From positions 1-18,264 of the forward strand of contig CALLQJ010000045.1 in the NCBI GenBank assembly GCA_938014865.1: a stretch of DNA of 18,264 nt, in the 5' to 3' direction. Below are positions 1-7,431 of this stretch, piece by piece. The DNA comes from an uncultured Fastidiosipila sp. (GTDB lineage: Bacteria; Bacillota; Clostridia; Saccharofermentanales; Fastidiosipilaceae). The translations under genes and the position numbers were made by a program. A model generated the notes under the pieces. It saw only the letters and a program-made list of their open reading frames with translations, was not told the DNA's origin and did not search any database. The first letter of the stretch is position 1. Each line of letters opens with the position of its first letter.

Positions 1-216
1 TCTGTTCCCGCTTCCCTGCTGAAAGAATGGGAGAATCGGGCGGCTCTGATTTCCGAAGTCCGCTACAGCACGCACCATATCAGCGATGCGGATCTCCTGC
101 CCTTGAGCGAGGCCTTTGATGCGGCCGAAGATGCGGCACGAAAGAAACTGGGTGAACGGCAGTATCTTATGAAGCGAATACTGCCGCCGCAGCAGGGCAA
201 ATTGCCGAAAGGATAA
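1..216 (+). CDS. C-terminal fragment of an unidentified protein (possibly transglutaminase-like/DUF4129)
   Basis: Frame 1 is open from the window edge to a TAA at 214-216, giving the last 71 residues of a protein whose start lies outside the window. The fragment is mostly helical and charged, with a segment reading EVRYSTHHISDADLLPLSEA followed by a basic LGERQYLMKRILP tail. I see a loose resemblance to the C-terminal DUF4129 region of membrane-anchored transglutaminase-like proteins, where a short Y-S/G...S-E-E helix pair ends the protein. This is a memory-based impression from a short fragment and may be wrong. No catalytic motif is present in this part. A hairpin suited to transcription termination follows at 288-316. 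That the frame is a real gene end is fairly likely; the function is uncertain. Confidence 0.5.
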   Translation, partial: SVPASLLKEWENRAALISEVRYSTHHISDADLLPLSEAFDAAEDAARKKLGERQYLMKRILPPQQGKLPKG

Positions 217-287
217 GGCAAAAAACAAAGCATAAAGACAGGGCCTCTTTGCTGAGATGCGTCTCAAAAATATTGCAGCACTTGAAA

Positions 288-322
288 AGCCGCTGAAGGA
301 TTTTTCCTCAGCGGCTTTCTTC
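288..322 (+). terminator. Intrinsic terminator, possibly bidirectional
   Basis: AGCCGCTGA (288-296) pairs with TCAGCGGCT (308-316). After a single bulged A, GGA (298-300) adds three pairs with TCC (305-307), leaving a TTTT loop. A TTCTTC pyrimidine run follows on the plus strand, and on the minus strand the stem is followed by TTTTC. It lies between the end of the upstream gene and the end of the convergent dGTPase gene, so it could stop both transcripts. The U-tracts are short, so efficiency is uncertain. Confidence 0.65.
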
Positions 323-436
323 AGGCGGATTTGTTTGGGCTGTTTCTTGGCGGATACTTGCCCGCGGCAGATTATTTGCGGCTGCTTGCTTGCAGCTGAT
401 TATTTTCACTTATTTGCCCGCTGCTTTTTCCTGACC

Positions 437-1981
437 TCAGTAGATCCCGTTGAATTTGTGATACATATCTTTTGCAAAGCTGTCGGTCATGCCGCAGATG
501 TAGTCATTGACTAAGAGCAGGCGCAGATAGAGGCGCTCGCCTTCTGAGCGGCCTTCCGCCTCACGCCGGTAATTGGCCCGGTAATTGTCGGAGATTAAGG
601 CCATCATCCGCTGTTTCACGGGCTGCTGTTCGAGCTCGGTGTCATAGTGCAGGCAAGCCGGCACAAATTTATCCAAAAGCCCGCCGATAATGGCGTCCGC
701 GCCGACTTCCAGGCGGACAATAGACATGGAGGAAAAGACATAGTCATAAGCAATATCACCCATCACATCCAGGAGCAGACCGGCGAGATTCTCATGGAAG
801 AGATCATAAAGGTACGCACCGCGCATGATCTCCGGATAATGATCCGTATAACTTTTGAGAACCGAGGCAATCAGGGCGTTCTGCACGTAAATCAGCCAGT
901 TCTGAATGGCATAAAGCTGCGGATTCTGAATATTCTTCTCTTTCGCCCGATGCAAATGTGTTTCCAACATTTGGCAAATATCTTGGTAACGCTTTAAAAC
1001 CTCGGGATTCTTGCAGCGCTGCACCCTTTCATTCTGCTTCAACGCACTTTCAAGCTGTTGGTAAGTAATTTTTCCTTTGCGTGAGGCGTCTTCCAGATCG
1101 GCGCTGCGGTAGGAAATGTCATCAGCCGCCTCTAATAAATACGTCAGCGGGTGCCGGGCTGCGCGGATCTCTCCGGCATCGGGCAGGAAACTCAGCTGCG
1201 CCCCTTCCCCGTTCTCCGAGACTTCATCAAAACTGTCCTCACGCCTGTACTTCCGGGCGGTTCCGCAGGAAGCGGTAATGCGGCGGAAGAGTTTTTCTTC
1301 GGCGAGAAAATACCCCATCTTGTGATAGCGGATATCTTTGGCATTTTTCTGAATCATCAGGGAACTGACCGGATACTTCATTAAGGTATTCAAAAGGCCG
1401 AAACTCAGGTTCATCCCGTGCTCGTCCACCAGGTAATGCAGTTTGGACACCAGACGTATCGCCTGCGCATTGCCTTCAAAATTTGTAAGATCCGCCTGCA
1501 TCTGCGGCGTCAGCCAGGCACTTAAAGGTTTCTGTCTGAAATGCAGGACATCCAGGTGATTTTTATACCAGTCCCGGATGGTCGTTTCCCCGTAATGCCC
1601 GAAGGGCGGGTTGCCGATATCATGCAAAAGCCCGGCACACAGCAGCAGATCGGAAAGTTCTTTTTGTTCTTTTTCACTCGGTGCATCGTCTCCGTATTTC
1701 TGCCTCAGCAAGACAGAACTTTGTTCCCCTAAGGATTTTGCCAAGGAGGACACTTCCAGAGAATGCGTCAAACGGGTCCTGACAAAATCACTTTGATCCA
1801 GCGGAAACACCTGCGTTTTATCCTGCAGGCGGCGGAAGGATGCACTCAGAATAATCCGGTGATAATCTTTTTCAAAGGCGTTGCGCCCGTCGAATGCTTT
1901 GTTTTTCTTGACGGAAGAAGGCCTGGAACGCTCACTGCTCAGGAGCTTCTCCCATTTCATTGCTTCATGTTCCGGAACCAT
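437..1981 (-). CDS. dgt: Deoxyguanosinetriphosphate triphosphohydrolase (dGTPase), HD superfamily
   Basis: This enzyme hydrolyses dGTP (or other dNTPs) to the deoxynucleoside and triphosphate, helping control dNTP pools in the cytoplasm. The 514-residue protein has the family's N-terminal ASFRRLQDKTQVFPL block (about residues 47-61), a first metal-binding histidine in RLTHSLEVSSLA (H73), and the HD motif in LLHDIGNPPFGHYGE (H120, D121). Length matches the roughly 500-residue dGTPases of Gram-positive bacteria. The frame extends upstream to a TTG at 2011, but that codon has no Shine-Dalgarno. The ATG at 1981 has AAAGAGG five bases upstream, so I chose it; another ATG seven codons further in (MKWEKLL) is possible. 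The gene is divergent from rex. No frameshift is seen. Exact substrate preference within the HD dNTPase family cannot be read from the sequence. Confidence 0.93.
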   Translation of the reverse strand: MVPEHEAMKWEKLLSSERSRPSSVKKNKAFDGRNAFEKDYHRIILSASFRRLQDKTQVFPLDQSDFVRTRLTHSLEVSSLAKSLGEQSSVLLRQKYGDDAPSEKEQKELSDLLLCAGLLHDIGNPPFGHYGETTIRDWYKNHLDVLHFRQKPLSAWLTPQMQADLTNFEGNAQAIRLVSKLHYLVDEHGMNLSFGLLNTLMKYPVSSLMIQKNAKDIRYHKMGYFLAEEKLFRRITASCGTARKYRREDSFDEVSENGEGAQLSFLPDAGEIRAARHPLTYLLEAADDISYRSADLEDASRKGKITYQQLESALKQNERVQRCKNPEVLKRYQDICQMLETHLHRAKEKNIQNPQLYAIQNWLIYVQNALIASVLKSYTDHYPEIMRGAYLYDLFHENLAGLLLDVMGDIAYDYVFSSMSIVRLEVGADAIIGGLLDKFVPACLHYDTELEQQPVKQRMMALISDNYRANYRREAEGRSEGERLYLRLLLVNDYICGMTDSFAKDMYHKFNGIY

Positions 1982-2011
1982 AGGAACCTCTTTCACTTCT
2001 TCGGCGGCCAA

Positions 2012-2142
2012 TTATAAATTTTTTATCAATTCAGACGCACAAAAGCTATTTTTTTCATATAATAACAATTAGGGTTCGTCTTTTTTGAGACAATTAATAA
2101 TTTTTTGAGACATATACAGTATATAGGAAATGAGGTAATTCT
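2012..2142. promoter_or_regulatory. Divergent dgt/rex intergenic control region with a tandem 12-bp repeat and a small palindrome
   Basis: This AT-rich spacer must hold promoters for both dgt (minus) and rex (plus). It contains an exact direct repeat TTTTTTGAGACA at 2081-2092 and 2101-2112, offset by 20 bp, about two helical turns. Directly after it is the palindrome ATATAC-A-GTATAT (2112-2124). TTGAGA inside each repeat resembles a -35 hexamer, but neither copy has a well-spaced consensus -10. No good match to the Rex operator consensus (TTGTGAA-N4-TTCACAA type) is visible, so autoregulation by Rex is not supported here. The rex ribosome-binding site GAGGT lies just before the start codon. 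Confidence 0.5.
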
Positions 2143-2790
2143 ATGGCGGGAATCAATCCCTTTGATGAAAACGTTCCGACCCCTACCTTGCTGCGTCTTC
2201 CCTCTTACTTAGATGTAATTGAAAGAGCTTTGCAAAACGGCATCACGCGCCTGTCTTCTTCAGAAATCGGCGATGAACTGGGCTACGGCAGCGTACAAGT
2301 CCGAAAGGATCTGGCTTCTGTCAGCAATGCCGGCAAACCGCGTACGGGCTTTGATGTCAGGCAGCTTGAAAAAGATATCCGGCATGCGCTCGGCTACAAC
2401 GAAAATAAAAATGCGATTTTATTAGGGGTAGGCCATCTCGGCCGGGCCCTGATGAATTACGAGAATTTCCCGGACAACGGTCTGCATATTCTGGCCGGCT
2501 TTGATATCAAGCCGAGTGATGACCCGGCCTTGGAAGGCAAGGTCTTTCCCGTTTCCGAGATGCCGGATTTCTGCCGCGATCACGATATTGATCTGGCCAT
2601 CTTAACCGTGCCGGCGGAAGCCGCGGATGATGCGGCCGCCGAAGTGGTGGGCGCCGGGATCCGGGCCATCTGGAATTTTTCTCCGACCACCTTGCATGTG
2701 CCGGACGATGTCATTGTACAAGATGAAAACATCGCGGAATCTTTAGGTCTTTTGTGGTACAGAATGCAGACGGAGAATAAAGATGCGTGA
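2143..2790 (+). CDS. rex: Redox-sensing transcriptional repressor Rex
   Basis: Rex binds operators through an N-terminal winged helix and releases DNA when its Rossmann domain binds NADH, coupling fermentation and respiration genes to the NADH/NAD+ ratio. The 215-residue length is typical. Residues about 15-75 form the DNA-binding domain (LRLPSYLDVIERAL, then SSSEIGDELGYGSVQVRKDL). The dinucleotide-binding glycine motif is GVGHLGRAL (about residues 96-104), followed by the conserved AGFDIKPS segment. The ATG at 2143 has GAGGT eight bases upstream. The reading frame overlaps the next gene by 8 bp, implying translational coupling in a two-gene operon. Rex is common in anaerobic Bacillota. Identification is secure; the targets are not visible here. 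Confidence 0.97.
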   Translation: MAGINPFDENVPTPTLLRLPSYLDVIERALQNGITRLSSSEIGDELGYGSVQVRKDLASVSNAGKPRTGFDVRQLEKDIRHALGYNENKNAILLGVGHLGRALMNYENFPDNGLHILAGFDIKPSDDPALEGKVFPVSEMPDFCRDHDIDLAILTVPAEAADDAAAEVVGAGIRAIWNFSPTTLHVPDDVIVQDENIAESLGLLWYRMQTENKDA

Positions 2791-3394
2791 AATTAAAAAT
2801 CCGAAAAGCAAAATATTAGTCTACGGTGTGCCGGAAGATTCTCCGGAAGCCGCCCGCCTTGCAGAACTGGCCGCTGAGAAAGATATTCAGCTTCAGAAGG
2901 TAAAGGCGGAAGACTTTTCGCAGACCTTAGGCGCCGTGGCCGGCCTGGACGGCTATGCTTTAAGCGATGAAAAATATGAAGGTGAAAAACCGCAGCACAG
3001 TATTCTCTGGTTTGTTTCGGTCGACCGGGAAACATTAATGTGGTTTCTGAACAGCTACAAAGCGGCAAAAGGTCTGCGTCCCGTGGCCTTGAAATCGGTT
3101 TTAACGGAACACAATGTCAAGTGGAAGCTGATCGATCACTATGAAGAACTGAAATCCGAGCATCAATTCATGCGGGCCTATACCCTGCTCTCCCATGCCC
3201 GGGGTGCTCTGGAACTTGTGGATCCGGAAAAATTCAGCGACAGCTCTTACCGGGCCCTGTCGGAAGCCGTGGACGAAGGCGATCATTATATTGCCCTTGT
3301 TCAGAAAGGCGAAGAGGTCGATCCGGATACAATGGACGAGGCGGCACGCAAGGTCAAGGAAGCATACGAGAATCTTCGGCCCCGCGTGAAATAA
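2783..3394 (+). CDS. DUF3783 domain-containing protein of unknown function
   Basis: This 203-residue soluble protein has no signal peptide or membrane segment. The N-terminal half begins with a short strand (SKILVYGV), followed by a segment in which ILWFVSVDRETLMWFLNSYK, then LRPVALKSVLTEHNVKWKL and ELKSEHQFM, matches the pattern I associate with DUF3783. The C-terminal half is helical and acidic. The ATG at 2783 lies inside the last codons of rex with GGAG eight bases upstream, so the two are co-translated. The biochemical role of DUF3783 is not known to me. The rex coupling hints at a redox or metabolic role, which is inference only. A strong terminator follows at 3425-3448. Confidence 0.8.
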   Translation: MREIKNPKSKILVYGVPEDSPEAARLAELAAEKDIQLQKVKAEDFSQTLGAVAGLDGYALSDEKYEGEKPQHSILWFVSVDRETLMWFLNSYKAAKGLRPVALKSVLTEHNVKWKLIDHYEELKSEHQFMRAYTLLSHARGALELVDPEKFSDSSYRALSEAVDEGDHYIALVQKGEEVDPDTMDEAARKVKEAYENLRPRVK

Positions 3395-3424
3395 GGAATC
3401 TGTGATCCCGGATACGGCTAAAAT

Positions 3425-3450
3425 AAAAACTCCCCGCGGGGAGTTTTTTT
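3425..3450. terminator. Bidirectional intrinsic terminator (24-bp perfect palindrome)
   Basis: Positions 3425-3448 form a perfect inverted repeat: five A, then CTCCCCG meeting its mirror CGGGGAG, then T residues continuing to 3450. Read on either strand it gives a seven-base-pair GC-rich hairpin core flanked by A and U tracts. It sits between the convergent ends of the rex/DUF3783 operon and the phospholipase C family gene, so it most likely stops transcription from both sides. Confidence 0.93.
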
Positions 3451-3492
3451 CTATGTTTTTTCACTTTTCAAAGGCTTCAGAGCCGTTTGCAA

Positions 3493-4206
3493 TCAGTTTT
3501 CTTCGGTTTGCAAAACACGTACAACTCTTTGGTAATTCCTTTTCCGGACCATTTCATACAATTCCGTAAAATTCAGCTTCGGGAGCTTCAGATTTTTTAC
3601 GGAGAAATTGTGCATGACCTGCAGATCCTGACGCACGGCCTGTTTTAAACGGATGGCAACGATGGAAATCATGGTTTTCACACAGCTGTCAATGGCCATT
3701 GTAATGTCGCGTTCCGGTGAAGCCGGCAGCGCTCTGTATTCTTCGACCCGTTCCCGCAAAGCCGAAATGACTTCTTCTGCCCGGTCGTAAGCGGAAAAGC
3801 CCGCCAGCCAGTCCTGAGCTTCCAGACGTTCGGCAACGGAGTTTCTGTAATTGTCGAGAAAATCTTCATACTGGAGATGTTCTCTTTTCTTGCCGATGCC
3901 GGAACCGATATGCGCTCTGCAGAAAAAATCCGTGATGTAATGGCAGATGATGCCGAGCTGAAAGGACAAGAGCTTATCCGCTTCCACGGCATCTTCGGGC
4001 GTGGCAATGGCACAGACTTTTTTAATATAGTCTTCGACATAGTCAGCGGAGACCGTATAATAATGCGGATGTGTAAATACCAAAAGGCTGTAGTCGGCTA
4101 AAACGTTCCCTGCTCTGAACAGTGTTTTATTGATATGGATAGGGAAAACTTTGACGATCTCGTTATAAACAAGTTTTGAAATAAAGAGATGTGATTCGAG
4201 ATTCAT
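3493..4206 (-). CDS. Zinc-dependent phospholipase C family protein
   Basis: The product resembles the zinc-dependent phospholipase C/S1-P1 nuclease-like fold (PF00882), whose characterised members hydrolyse phospholipids using a cluster of His and Asp metal ligands. Using the ATG at 4206 it has 237 residues. Likely ligands are H6 (NLESHLFISKLVY), H24, D38 (NVLADYS), H46 or H48, and the LGIICHYITDFFCRAH block with H89, D93 and H99. No signal peptide is present, so unlike the secreted clostridial toxins this is probably cytoplasmic; its substrate is unknown. The frame opens upstream to a GTG at 4263, but a promoter with an extended -10 (4270-4275) would start transcription at about that GTG. 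The downstream ATG, preceded by AAAGGA, is therefore preferred. Confidence 0.85.
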   Translation of the reverse strand: MNLESHLFISKLVYNEIVKVFPIHINKTLFRAGNVLADYSLLVFTHPHYYTVSADYVEDYIKKVCAIATPEDAVEADKLLSFQLGIICHYITDFFCRAHIGSGIGKKREHLQYEDFLDNYRNSVAERLEAQDWLAGFSAYDRAEEVISALRERVEEYRALPASPERDITMAIDSCVKTMISIVAIRLKQAVRQDLQVMHNFSVKNLKLPKLNFTELYEMVRKRNYQRVVRVLQTEEN

Positions 4207-4269
4207 GTATGACTTAGTCCTTTTCCCATACGTAATGTATGTTTTATTCACTTTGCTTAACACTTTCGG

Positions 4270-4297
4270 ATTATAGCACCCGTTTATGAACGAACAA
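4270..4297 (-). promoter_or_regulatory. Promoter for the phospholipase C family gene
   Basis: On the minus strand TTGTTC (4297-4292) and TATAAT (4275-4270) are separated by 16 bp. The -10 is preceded by TGC, forming an extended -10. The predicted transcription start is about 4263, giving a leader of about 57 nt to the ATG at 4206. A second possible minus-strand promoter, TTGAAG (4433-4428) with 17 bp to TATAAT (4410-4405), lies further upstream. Confidence 0.6.
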
Positions 4298-4523
4298 TGT
4301 GACGATAATGATGATTTTTCGAAATTCGATTTATTATACAGAATAAAAATAATAATGCTCAGATCTATGTAATATTTGACAAGAGCAAAAAAGCAACTCC
4401 AACTATTATATTATATCGGGCTTTTTTCTTCAAAAAACAAAATGCCGTCCAAAGCTTTAATTAAATCTGTTACACTTAATAGTGCACCTGAAATTTGCTA
4501 AGCAGTCTCAGAGCCTTGATTTT

Positions 4524-4545
4524 CAGGCCTGCGGGCTGTTTTTTT
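4524..4545 (+). terminator. Terminator-like hairpin with U tract upstream of dnaA
   Basis: CAGGCC (4524-4529) pairs with GGGCTG (4533-4538) with one G-G mismatch around a TGC loop. Seven T residues follow directly (4539-4545). No plus-strand gene lies just upstream, because the rex operon already ends at 3448. The hairpin could end a short transcript begun in the AT-rich stretch 4264-4500, act as an attenuator, or insulate dnaA. The stem is short, so the call is tentative. Confidence 0.45.
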
Positions 4546-4576
4546 ATACACAAGACCACTTGGATTCTGCTACAAT
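4544..4576 (+). promoter_or_regulatory. dnaA promoter with a DnaA box at the -35 position
   Basis: TGCTACAAT (4568-4576) is an extended -10 element. TTATACACA (4544-4552) fits the DnaA box consensus TTATNCACA exactly and covers the place where a -35 would lie. No good -35 hexamer is visible. The predicted transcription start is about 4583, giving a leader of about 26 nt before the dnaA ATG. The position of the box fits the well-known autorepression of dnaA by its product. Confidence 0.6.
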
Positions 4577-4608
4577 GTCCTGTGCCGATTTTATATTTGG
4601 AGTTTGTT

Positions 4609-5976
4609 ATGGTAATGGATGAAAAAATTTGGTCGAAGGCCAAAGAATTATTGAAAAATGAAGTGTCCGATATTTCTTTCACCACCTGGATTGACCCGCT
4701 CATTCCTTCTGTTCTGAACAATAATGATCTTTACCTGATTGCACCGAATGAATTTCACATCTCTTATTGCGAGCCGTTTAAGCCGCTGATTATGAATACA
4801 CTCAAACTATTGACGTCCAAGGAATACGACATTCATTTTGTTTTATCGGAGGACGATGCCAATAATGAAATTTCAGCCAAGGATTTTTCCGGCGAAAAGC
4901 TGATTCCGCCCGACAACGAGACGGTGCACAGCGGCGGAAACGGAAACGGCTACAGCGGCCGTTTAAATCCGCATTATACCTTCGATAATTTTATTGTCGG
5001 CAACGGCAATCGTTTTGCGCAGGCTGCCTGCGTGGCCCTGGCGCAGAATCCTAATGTCAATAATTTTAATCCGATTTTTTTATACGGCGGTTCCGGCCTG
5101 GGCAAGACGCATCTGATGCATGCGATCGGCAACTATGTCAATAAAAACTTTCCCGAGAAAAAACTGCTCTACGTGCAGACCGAGCAGTTTGTCAACGAAT
5201 TCATATACACCATCCAGGAAAATAATTACGATGTCTTCCGCAATAAATACCGCTACTGCGATCTGCTGCTGATTGATGATATTCAGTTTATCGCCGGCAA
5301 GGAAAGGATGCAGGAAGAGTTCTTCCATACCTTTAATGCTTTGCATCAGGCCGGCAGCAATATCGTGATGACCTGCGATAAACCGCCGCAGAGCCTTCTG
5401 ACCTTGGAGGAACGGCTGAGGACGCGCTTTTCTTCCGGCCTTATCGTGGATATCCAGCCGCCGGACTACGAGACGCGTGTGGCGATTTTAAGGCATAAGG
5501 CGGAAGTGAACCGGACAACGATCTCCGAAGATATCATTGATTACATTGCGGAAAATATTACGAGCAATATCCGTGAACTGGAAGGCGCTTATAATACCGT
5601 GATGGCCTATTCCCTCCTGGCGGGCAGTCTGGACCTGGATACGGCCAAGGATGCGCTCAAAGATATTATTCAGCCGAAAGAGGTCAAGCAGGTGACGCCG
5701 GACATGATCATTGAGATCGTCTCGACGTATTTCAACATTACCAAGCGGGATATTATGTCCAATAAGCGCTCTAAAAACATTTCCGATCCGCGGCAGATCG
5801 CCATGTACCTGATCCGTGATGTGCTGAATCTGCCCTTTGCCAAAATCGGCGATATCTTCAGCAAAGACCATTCGACGGTGATGCATGCCTGCTCAAAAGT
5901 AGAGCGCCAGATCAAAGAAAATGATCAGGATGTGATCGAAGATCTGGAAAATATCCGCAAAAGGATCTCCGTTTAA
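4609..5976 (+). CDS. dnaA: Chromosomal replication initiator protein DnaA
   Basis: DnaA binds DnaA boxes at oriC and, as an ATP-bound AAA+ filament, opens the origin and loads the helicase. The 455-residue product has domain I (about 1-80, KIWSKAKELLKNEVSDISFTTW), a short glycine/asparagine-rich linker (about 85-115), the AAA+ domain (FDNFIVGNGNRFAQAA; Walker A GGSGLGKTH at about 160; Walker B LLLIDDIQF at about 219), and the DNA-binding domain with its signature KDHSTVMHACSKVE at about 420. The frame is open further upstream to 4495. The ATG at 4609 is chosen because GGAG lies six bases before it and the product then begins MVMDEKIW, in register with family N-termini. An ATG at 4615 is a minor alternative. 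oriC follows immediately. Confidence 0.98.
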   Translation: MVMDEKIWSKAKELLKNEVSDISFTTWIDPLIPSVLNNNDLYLIAPNEFHISYCEPFKPLIMNTLKLLTSKEYDIHFVLSEDDANNEISAKDFSGEKLIPPDNETVHSGGNGNGYSGRLNPHYTFDNFIVGNGNRFAQAACVALAQNPNVNNFNPIFLYGGSGLGKTHLMHAIGNYVNKNFPEKKLLYVQTEQFVNEFIYTIQENNYDVFRNKYRYCDLLLIDDIQFIAGKERMQEEFFHTFNALHQAGSNIVMTCDKPPQSLLTLEERLRTRFSSGLIVDIQPPDYETRVAILRHKAEVNRTTISEDIIDYIAENITSNIRELEGAYNTVMAYSLLAGSLDLDTAKDALKDIIQPKEVKQVTPDMIIEIVSTYFNITKRDIMSNKRSKNISDPRQIAMYLIRDVLNLPFAKIGDIFSKDHSTVMHACSKVERQIKENDQDVIEDLENIRKRISV

Positions 5977-6171
5977 GAAAAGCACTTATCCACAGGATTT
6001 TGTGGAATTGGGGATAATTCACGGTGGAAAGCCGTGCATAAGTTACAGAAAATTCACTTATCCGCAATTTCCCTTTTTTATCCATAAAACTATCCACGCT
6101 TTATCAACAATAAAAAAGTGCTGTGAACAATGTTAAATCAGGGCTCAGCGGAGTTTTGCAGATTATCCACC
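5977..6171. other. oriC: oriC: DnaA-box cluster in the dnaA-dnaN intergenic region
   Basis: One perfect DnaA box TTATCCACA lies at 5986-5994. Single-mismatch boxes relative to TTATNCACA lie at 6009-6017 (minus), 6033-6041 (minus), 6058-6066, 6078-6086, 6101-6109, 6122-6130 (minus) and 6163-6171. A two-mismatch copy is at 6090-6098. A small hairpin CACGG...CCGTG lies at 6020-6036. The density of boxes between dnaA and dnaN, followed by an AT-rich stretch, is the standard signature of a Bacillota origin. Box positions were read by eye; occupancy is inference. Confidence 0.92.
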
Positions 6172-6250
6172 AAATATATTAATAAGAATGATAAAATAAC
6201 TAAAACGATATATATATAATTTTTATTTTTATAGAAAGACGAAAATATTT
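6172..6250. other. Probable DNA unwinding element of oriC
   Basis: From 6172 to about 6250 the sequence is almost entirely A and T, including an alternating TATATATATA run near 6212-6221. It starts right after the last DnaA box (6163-6171). This placement, boxes then AT-rich DNA next to dnaN, matches the unwinding region of Bacillus-type origins. A-rich triplets such as TAATAAGAATGATAA after the box may represent a DnaA-trio, but the match is loose. The dnaN promoter must also lie in or near this stretch. Confidence 0.75.
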
Positions 6251-6266
6251 TTGATGGAGAAAAACC

Positions 6267-7379
6267 ATGAAAATTCTTTGTTCGAAAGACAAGCTTTCTA
6301 CCGCTATTTCCTACACGCAGCGGGCGGTATCCGTAAGATCTACCCTGGCATTGCTCGACGGGATTTTGTTTGAAGCTGCCGGAGACCGCATAAAGCTTAC
6401 CGGTTATGATATGGAAACGGGTGTGGAAGCGATCCTCCCCGGTGATGTTTTTGAAGAAGGCAGTATTGTATTAAATGCCAGAATGCTCGGCGATATTGTC
6501 CGAAAACTTCCGGAAGATGTTGTGACGGTAGAAATTGATGCGCAGCAGATCGCTATTATTACGTCCGGAAACAGTCAATTCAAGATCAAAGGGATGGATG
6601 CCCAGGGTTTCCCGAAGCTTCCGGAGATGGAAGAGACTGAAAAAGTGGAAATGCCGCAGAAGCTGCTGAAGCAAATGATCAATCAAACGCTCTTCGCCGT
6701 GTCCACGGATGAGTCCAGACCGGCTTTTAACGGCATTTTGTTCAATTCCATGGGACATAAGATTGAGATGGTGGCTGTAGACGGTTTCCGCTTAGCTCTG
6801 AGACGTTATGCCTGTGAGGAAGAACAGCCTGAAGCGGCCTTCCTGATTCCGGGCAAGGCTTTGAAGGAGATCCCCCCTATTCTCTCGGACAGCGGCGATG
6901 TGACCATCTACGCGACACAGAACCATATTCAGTTCGATATGGGCGATGTCAAACTGATCTCCCGCCTGATTCAGCAGGAATTCATGAATTACAACAGCAT
7001 TTTGCCGGATACGTCCAGCTCACAGGTGATTGTCAACACCAAGGCCTTCTACCAGGCCGTGGAACGTGCCGCCTTGGTTGTGCCGTCCGAAGACAAGCGT
7101 TTCCCGATGAATATTACCTTTAAAGGAACGGAAGAAGCGGAAACGGCTATGGTAATCCGGGCGAATACCGAAGTAGGAAACCTCCACGATGAGATCCCGG
7201 TCAGCATCAGCGGTGAACGGCTGGATGTGGACTTCAACCCCCGTTACTTTATTGATGCACTGAAGGTCATTACGGATGAAATGGTCTGCCTCAAATTCAA
7301 CGGCAGCCTCGGTCCCTGCATTATTGAGCCGACTGAGGGCAATGCATTCTGTTACCTCGTGTTGCCATTGAGAAAGTAA
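6267..7379 (+). CDS. dnaN: DNA polymerase III subunit beta (sliding clamp)
   Basis: The clamp forms a ring dimer around DNA and tethers the replicative polymerase and other partners. The 370-residue length is typical. The N-terminus MKILCSKDKLSTAISYTQRAV and the segments TGYDMETGVEA, DESRPAFNGILF, VAVDGFRLALRR and the C-terminal CYLVLPLRK are characteristic of the three repeated clamp domains. The ATG at 6267 is preceded by GGAG at a suitable distance. It lies just downstream of oriC as in most Bacillota. The gap to recF is only 52 bp and holds no gene, whereas many Bacillota carry a small S4-domain gene there. Confidence 0.98.
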   Translation: MKILCSKDKLSTAISYTQRAVSVRSTLALLDGILFEAAGDRIKLTGYDMETGVEAILPGDVFEEGSIVLNARMLGDIVRKLPEDVVTVEIDAQQIAIITSGNSQFKIKGMDAQGFPKLPEMEETEKVEMPQKLLKQMINQTLFAVSTDESRPAFNGILFNSMGHKIEMVAVDGFRLALRRYACEEEQPEAAFLIPGKALKEIPPILSDSGDVTIYATQNHIQFDMGDVKLISRLIQQEFMNYNSILPDTSSSQVIVNTKAFYQAVERAALVVPSEDKRFPMNITFKGTEEAETAMVIRANTEVGNLHDEIPVSISGERLDVDFNPRYFIDALKVITDEMVCLKFNGSLGPCIIEPTEGNAFCYLVLPLRK

Positions 7380-7431
7380 TGATTGACAATTATTTGCAAA
7401 CAACCGTTTATAAGGAACATGCGGAACAAGC

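Noticed and set aside
355..425. Repeated words (GCGGGCAA, GATTATTT, GCTGC/GCAGC hairpin) downstream of dgt
   Set aside because: They are short, imperfect and low in complexity. No mobile-element or repeat-family structure could be supported.
2012..2142. Rex operator upstream of rex
   Set aside because: Half-site-like words such as TAACAA occur, but no inverted TTGTGA/TCACAA pair with correct spacing was found.
4207..4263. GTG start at 4263 for the phospholipase C family gene
   Set aside because: The promoter -10 at 4270-4275 would start the transcript at about that codon, leaving no ribosome-binding site. The ATG at 4206 begins at the conserved part.
4376..4409. TTGACA/TATTAT promoter upstream of dnaA
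   Set aside because: TTGACA at 4376-4381 is perfect, but the nearest TATTAT is 22 bp away, too far for a normal promoter; AACTAT at 19 bp is weak.
4495..4608. N-terminal extension of dnaA to 4495
   Set aside because: The upstream codons cover the terminator-like hairpin, DnaA box and -10. GGAG is correctly spaced for 4609, and the family N-terminus begins at MDEKIW.
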